Shown here piece by piece: positions 5,776 through 9,289 of a DNA stretch of 9,289 nt. A model generated the notes under the pieces. The model saw only the letters and a list, made by a program, of their open reading frames with translations, was not told the origin of the DNA and made no database searches. The DNA comes from JAQBXX01 sp963925015 (GTDB lineage: Bacteria > Pseudomonadota > Gammaproteobacteria > SURF-13). A program made the translations under genes and the position numbers. Each line of letters begins with the position of its first letter. The stretch's first letter is position 1. The stretch is from positions 1 through 9,289 of the forward strand of contig CAWUTX010000113.1 in assembly GCA_963925015.1 (NCBI GenBank), given 5' to 3'.

Positions 5776-7747
5776 GCGGCGCGACATCCGGCATGCGCTC
5801 GCGCAGCGGCACGATGGTGCGTCCCAGGCGCTGGCCGAAAATCGCGCTGTAGGCCATCACGTTCTGCACATAGTTGCGCGTTTCCGTGAACGGAATATTT
5901 TCCACCCAGATATCGGCGCCCTGTGTGGCGTCAGGCCGCCATTGTTTGATGCGCTGCGGCCCGGCGTTGTAGGCGGCGGTGGCCATGGCCTGGTGGCCGT
6001 TGTTCACATCCAGCACGTGGCGCAGGTAGGCGCTGCCGACCTGAATGTTTTTGTTGATGCCCAGCAGCTCGTTGATGTGGTGTATGGGTGAGTCCAGCAG
6101 TTTGGCCGTGCTCTTGCCGGTGGCCGGCATGAGCTGCATGAGGCCGAGCGCGCCTGCGCTGGAGCGGGCGTCCGGCATGAAGGCGCTTTCCTGGCGGATT
6201 ACGCTGTATATCCACGCCGGGTCGATGTCGTGCTGTTCCGCGCCGGAGAGCACCTGGTCGCGAAACGCCGTGGGAAAGCGCAGCTCCAGGTCGTTGTTGT
6301 GCTGGGTCTTGGCTAGCGTGAATATGCTGCGCTCATGCCAGCCCCAGCGGTTGGCAAGCACGGCGGCGAGCTGGCGCTCGCGTTCGCCCAGCCCGGCGAT
6401 GACATAGTCCCACTCGCGCCGTGCCGCGCCGATCATGTCGAGCTGGTAAAGCTCGTAACAGCGCGCGATGCCGGGCAGTGCGTTCGCTGCGGCAAGCTCG
6501 CCTTCCGTGTAGAGGATAGGCTGGGATTTCATTTCGTAAGGTTTGGCGATCCGGTCGGCGGCCAGAAATCCGTAATAGCTGCGCTGTTGCGCGAGCTCGG
6601 AAAAAATCTGCTCCGGGCTGGAGTGTGGAGCAGCGCCGGTGGCCGTGGGGCGGAGCTGTTCGAGCGCGCGCGCACGCCAATAACGCCACTGTTCATTCTC
6701 GCGCTCGGCGGGCGCCATGGCATCGACCCAGGCCAGCACCGCAGGCCAGTCCTGTTGGGCGAGCGCGGTGCGCACCCGCCACTGACGTACGCGCTTGTCG
6801 ACCTGTGCCGGATTGACCGCCGCCAGCCACCCCAGCGCCTGCGGCTGATGTTGCAGCGCGGCGGAGAGCGCTATCTCGCGCTCAGTGACGGCAATATCTT
6901 CCCGGCTGAAGGCATGCACGGCCTTGATCTTCTGCCAGCGTTCGGTGGCCAGCAGCGCATCGCCGCGTGCAAGTCGTTTGATGCCATGGCGCAGGATGTC
7001 GCGCGCCTTGGGATGATCGGCCTTGAAGTCGACGTGTCCCAGCATGTCTTCGGGGTTTTTGTGCATGCGCTGAAAACGCTGCATCCACTTGCGCCCGTCA
7101 CCGTCCAGCTCCCTGGCAAGCCGGTCGGCGAACTCGGTCTGACGGTTGTCCATGGCAAGCCGGATGCGTTGCCACACCAGATCCTTGGTCAAATGGCCGG
7201 CCGCGCGCCACCGCGTGAACACGGTTTCGCACTGATCCGGCAATGGCTTGCCTGTAAGCCACAGGCCCCGCACCTCGGCAAGCCAGCCCTGCGGGATGGC
7301 TTGCCCTTCAGTCGCGCGATAAAGAGCAAACAACTTATAACAGTGCAGCGCCACGCCCTGTTCATCCGGATAGGGGCGATACTCCTGCAGGTAGGTGCGC
7401 CACTGTTTGGTGCTGATCAGGGTATGGAGCCAAGCCACACGCAGACGGCTGCTCACCACCGAGTCGTTGTAGCGCTCGAGAAAGTCGCGGATTTCGCTCT
7501 CCGGTGTATCCGGTACCCGGTCGATCAGCTCGCCATAGCGCAAGTAGGGAAACAGGGGATAGTCACGCAACTGGGCGGACAGACGCTGGTACGTTTTCAT
7601 GTCACCTGCGTCCAGCGCCTTGCGCGCGGCCAGGAAATTTGCGCGCTGCTGCTCCAGTGTATTCACGCCATCGGCGTGGGTCGGCATCCATGCTGCCGAA
7701 GCAAAAACCAGTGACACGATCAGCCATACGCGATAGAAAAATCTCAT
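5756..7747 (-). CDS. slt: Soluble lytic murein transglycosylase Slt
   Basis: Periplasmic exo-type lytic transglycosylase that cleaves between MurNAc and GlcNAc, forming 1,6-anhydro-muropeptides for peptidoglycan recycling. It has 663 residues, against about 645 for E. coli Slt70. A signal peptide lies at about 1-25 (basic MRFFYR, hydrophobic WLIVSLVFASAAW, possible cleavage after THA at 25). A long alpha-helical superhelical region spans about 30-380. A linker with YYGFLAADRI (391-400) is followed by the catalytic domain from about 495. Glu520 in IRQESAF is the catalytic acid/base; GLMQLMP (535-541) and AYNAG (592-596) are the other domain motifs. There is no obvious ribosome site before the ATG at 7747, because a 17-bp palindrome abuts it. 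The last residues (PSGDTK) are encoded within the repeat arm and loop, suggesting the element reshaped the C-terminus. Confidence 0.95.
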   Translation of the reverse strand: MRFFYRVWLIVSLVFASAAWMPTHADGVNTLEQQRANFLAARKALDAGDMKTYQRLSAQLRDYPLFPYLRYGELIDRVPDTPESEIRDFLERYNDSVVSSRLRVAWLHTLISTKQWRTYLQEYRPYPDEQGVALHCYKLFALYRATEGQAIPQGWLAEVRGLWLTGKPLPDQCETVFTRWRAAGHLTKDLVWQRIRLAMDNRQTEFADRLARELDGDGRKWMQRFQRMHKNPEDMLGHVDFKADHPKARDILRHGIKRLARGDALLATERWQKIKAVHAFSREDIAVTEREIALSAALQHQPQALGWLAAVNPAQVDKRVRQWRVRTALAQQDWPAVLAWVDAMAPAERENEQWRYWRARALEQLRPTATGAAPHSSPEQIFSELAQQRSYYGFLAADRIAKPYEMKSQPILYTEGELAAANALPGIARCYELYQLDMIGAARREWDYVIAGLGERERQLAAVLANRWGWHERSIFTLAKTQHNNDLELRFPTAFRDQVLSGAEQHDIDPAWIYSVIRQESAFMPDARSSAGALGLMQLMPATGKSTAKLLDSPIHHINELLGINKNIQVGSAYLRHVLDVNNGHQAMATAAYNAGPQRIKQWRPDATQGADIWVENIPFTETRNYVQNVMAYSAIFGQRLGRTIVPLRERMPDVAPPSGDTK

Positions 7748-7764
7748 AGCGCTATACTAGCGCT
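7748..7764. promoter_or_regulatory. 17-bp palindrome between divergent slt and sad
   Basis: AGCGCTA, centre TAC, TAGCGCT is a perfect 7-bp inverted repeat that abuts the slt ATG. It contains TATACT (7753-7758), a possible plus-strand -10, and TAGTAT on the minus strand. The whole intergenic space is only about 40 nt, so this site must lie in the control region of both genes. It could be an operator or overlapping -10 elements. No convincing -35 was found for either direction. Confidence 0.4.
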
Positions 7765-7789
7765 AACCACCGTCATGGGGAACCCGGCG

Positions 7790-9166
7790 ATGCATCTAGT
7801 TTCTATTAATCCATCTTCCGGCAAGGTACTTAAAACACTGCCGGGGTGGGACGAGCGCGCGCTGGAGCAGTGTTTACAGCGTGTGGCGCGTGCCACGTCG
7901 GCATGGGCCGCGCAACCGCTGGCCGCGCGTGCCACCCTGTTGCGCCGCGCCGCCGCGCTGCTGCATGCACGCAAGGACACGCTGGCGCGCCTGATTACGC
8001 AGGAGATGGGCAAGCGGCTCGCGGAGGCGCACGCGGAAATCGAGAAATGCGCCTGGGGTTGCGAGTATTACGCCGAGCAGGGTGCGCGATTTCTCGCCGC
8101 TGAAAGCATCTCCACCGAGGCGGCAAAGAGCTACGTGTGTTACGAGCCCCTCGGCACCGTGCTTGCCGTGATGCCGTGGAATTTTCCGTTCTGGCAGGTG
8201 TTCCGCTGCGCCGTGCCTGCATTGATGGCGGGCAACACCGTGTTGCTGAAGCACGCCTCGAACGTGCCGCAATGCGCGCTCGCCATTGAGGAGTTGTTTT
8301 TCGGCGCCGGTTTTCCGGCGGACGTGTTTCGCACGCTGTTGATCGAGAGCGCGCAGGTGGGAAAGGTTATCGCCGATACACGCGTGCATGCCGTGAGCGT
8401 CACCGGCAGCGTCACTGTGGGACGCGCCGTGGCCGCGGCCGCAGGCGCGCATTTGAAAAAAACGGTATTGGAGCTGGGCGGTTCGGACGCCTTTATTGTG
8501 CTGGAGGACGCCGATCTTGAGTTCACCGTGACGCACGCTGTTACGTCACGCTTTTTGAATGCCGGGCAGAGTTGCATCGCCGCCAAGCGCATGATTGTGT
8601 TGGACGATGTCGCCGACGAATTCGTGCAGCGGCTGAAGACCGCGCTGGAGCGATTACGGCCCGGTGATCCACTCGCAGATAGGACCACGCTGGCCCCGCT
8701 AGCGCGCGCCGATCTGCGCGACGAACTGCATGTGCAGGTGCGTGAAAGCATCGCGCAAGGCGCGGAGCCTGTCACCGGTTGCGCGCCGCTGGAGGGTCGC
8801 GGGAATTATTACGCCGCCTCGCTGCTCGACCGGGTCGAGCCCGGCATGCGGGCCTATGACGAAGAACTGTTCGGGCCGGTGGCCTGCGTGATCCGAGCGC
8901 GCGACGAGCGGGACGCCGTGCGCAGCGCCAATGACACACGCTTCGGTCTGGGCGCGAGCGTGTGGACACAAGACAGTGCACGCGGCGAACGCATTGCACG
9001 GACACTGCAATGTGGCGCGGCATTTGTGAACGGCATCGTGAAGAGCGACCCGCGCCTGCCCTTCGGCGGCATCAAAGACTCCGGCTACGGGCGCGAGCTT
9101 GCACACCACGGCCTGCGCGAATTCGTAAACATCAAAACCGTGTGGATTAATCAGGAGTCACACTAA
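7790..9166 (+). CDS. sad: Succinate-semialdehyde dehydrogenase, Sad (YneI) type
   Basis: Aldehyde dehydrogenase that oxidises succinate semialdehyde to succinate with NAD(P), linking GABA or related breakdown to the TCA cycle. It has 458 residues from this start. Motifs (numbered from it): INPSSGKVL near the start, PWNFPFWQVFR (129-139), GSVTVG (206-211), Glu228 in LELGGSD, Cys262 in NAGQSC; the 34-residue Glu-Cys spacing is standard for the superfamily. EELFGPVA and PFGGIKDSGYGRELAHHGL close the protein, as in E. coli Sad. ATG 7790 is preferred because GGGGAA (7777-7782) sits 7 nt upstream; ATG 7775 would add five residues and has no ribosome site. The final residues NQESH and the stop lie within a 53-nt palindrome. 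Divergent from slt, it appears monocistronic. The family is firm; cofactor and exact aldehyde are inferred. Confidence 0.9.
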   Translation: MHLVSINPSSGKVLKTLPGWDERALEQCLQRVARATSAWAAQPLAARATLLRRAAALLHARKDTLARLITQEMGKRLAEAHAEIEKCAWGCEYYAEQGARFLAAESISTEAAKSYVCYEPLGTVLAVMPWNFPFWQVFRCAVPALMAGNTVLLKHASNVPQCALAIEELFFGAGFPADVFRTLLIESAQVGKVIADTRVHAVSVTGSVTVGRAVAAAAGAHLKKTVLELGGSDAFIVLEDADLEFTVTHAVTSRFLNAGQSCIAAKRMIVLDDVADEFVQRLKTALERLRPGDPLADRTTLAPLARADLRDELHVQVRESIAQGAEPVTGCAPLEGRGNYYAASLLDRVEPGMRAYDEELFGPVACVIRARDERDAVRSANDTRFGLGASVWTQDSARGERIARTLQCGAAFVNGIVKSDPRLPFGGIKDSGYGRELAHHGLREFVNIKTVWINQESH

Positions 9167-9260
9167 TGACGTAGCGTCAGTAGTGTGACTCCTGATTAAA
9201 TACTGTGTTTAACCTACCCCCACCCTGTCCCGCCCCCTGAACAAGGGGCGGGGACGTAGC
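9147..9260 (+). repeat. Composite intergenic repeat, copy 2 (behind sad)
   Basis: A 53-nt near-perfect palindrome (9147-9199) begins inside sad. Arms TTAATCAGGAGTCACACTA and its exact complement enclose one A/G mismatch and an inner TGACG-TAG-CGTCA hairpin. After a spacer ending TGTGTTTAAC comes the GC-rich block 9214-9238, identical over 25 bases to the copy behind slt. It forms an 8-bp hairpin, CCCGCCCC (9229-9236) with GGGGCGGG (9245-9252), closed further out by CTAC and GTAG. No U-run follows either hairpin, so standard intrinsic termination is unlikely. No open frame or transposase lies in it. The right border is approximate, and the window ends shortly after. Confidence 0.78.
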
Positions 9261-9289
9261 CGGAAGTGTAATCTTACTTGTGAGCTTAT

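Noticed and set aside
6335..7714. Long plus-strand open frame (459 residues) opposite slt
   Set aside because: It is antisense to a clearly identified slt with signal peptide and catalytic motifs. Its translation shows no recognisable family motif; long antisense frames are common in GC-rich genes.
7874..8536. Minus-strand open frame (220 residues) opposite sad
   Set aside because: It is complementary to the conserved aldehyde dehydrogenase core and has no recognisable domain.
9147..9258. Intrinsic terminator behind sad
   Set aside because: Both hairpins are stable but neither is followed by a T-run on the sense strand.

Overview
The window looks like an ordinary chromosomal housekeeping segment from a GC-rich proteobacterium, most likely a gammaproteobacterium. 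The reasons are the gene set (plsY, folB, folK, a pteridine reductase, cca, slt), close resemblance of several proteins to Escherichia coli families, and the plsY-folB-cca neighbourhood that also occurs in that class. I cannot name a genus. There is no sign of phage, plasmid, insertion sequence, CRISPR array, tRNA or rRNA.

Layout from left to right. The start of plsY (glycerol-3-phosphate acyltransferase, minus strand) is cut by the window edge. A non-coding divergent gap of about 370 nt follows. Next come folB and folK, overlapping by 4 nt on the plus strand, and, converging on them, a PTR1/FolM-type pteridine reductase. Together these form a small pterin/folate cluster. A short divergent promoter region leads to a MidA/NDUFAF7-type methyltransferase on the plus strand. 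Its tail overlaps the tail of the minus-strand run slt, then an NDUFA9-like NAD(P)-binding protein, then cca. Divergent from slt, across a 17-bp palindrome, is a Sad-type succinate-semialdehyde dehydrogenase on the plus strand.

How the genes relate: FolB and FolK are consecutive steps towards dihydropteroate, and the reductase acts on reduced pterins or folates. PlsY makes lysophosphatidic acid for membrane lipids. Cca repairs tRNA 3' ends, Slt recycles peptidoglycan, and Sad oxidises succinate semialdehyde into the TCA cycle. The MidA-type and NDUFA9-type genes both have eukaryotic relatives tied to respiratory complex I, so their proximity is suggestive but unproven.

The least ordinary signal is a composite intergenic repeat of about 115 bp present twice, directly behind slt and directly behind sad. 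Each copy has an inverted repeat whose first arm lies inside the host gene and encodes its last residues (in sad the arm runs into the stop codon). A GC-rich block follows with 25 identical consecutive bases in the two copies and its own hairpin. The inverted-repeat arms differ between copies in a compensated way, as expected for a conserved structure. I found no new defence or biosynthetic system.
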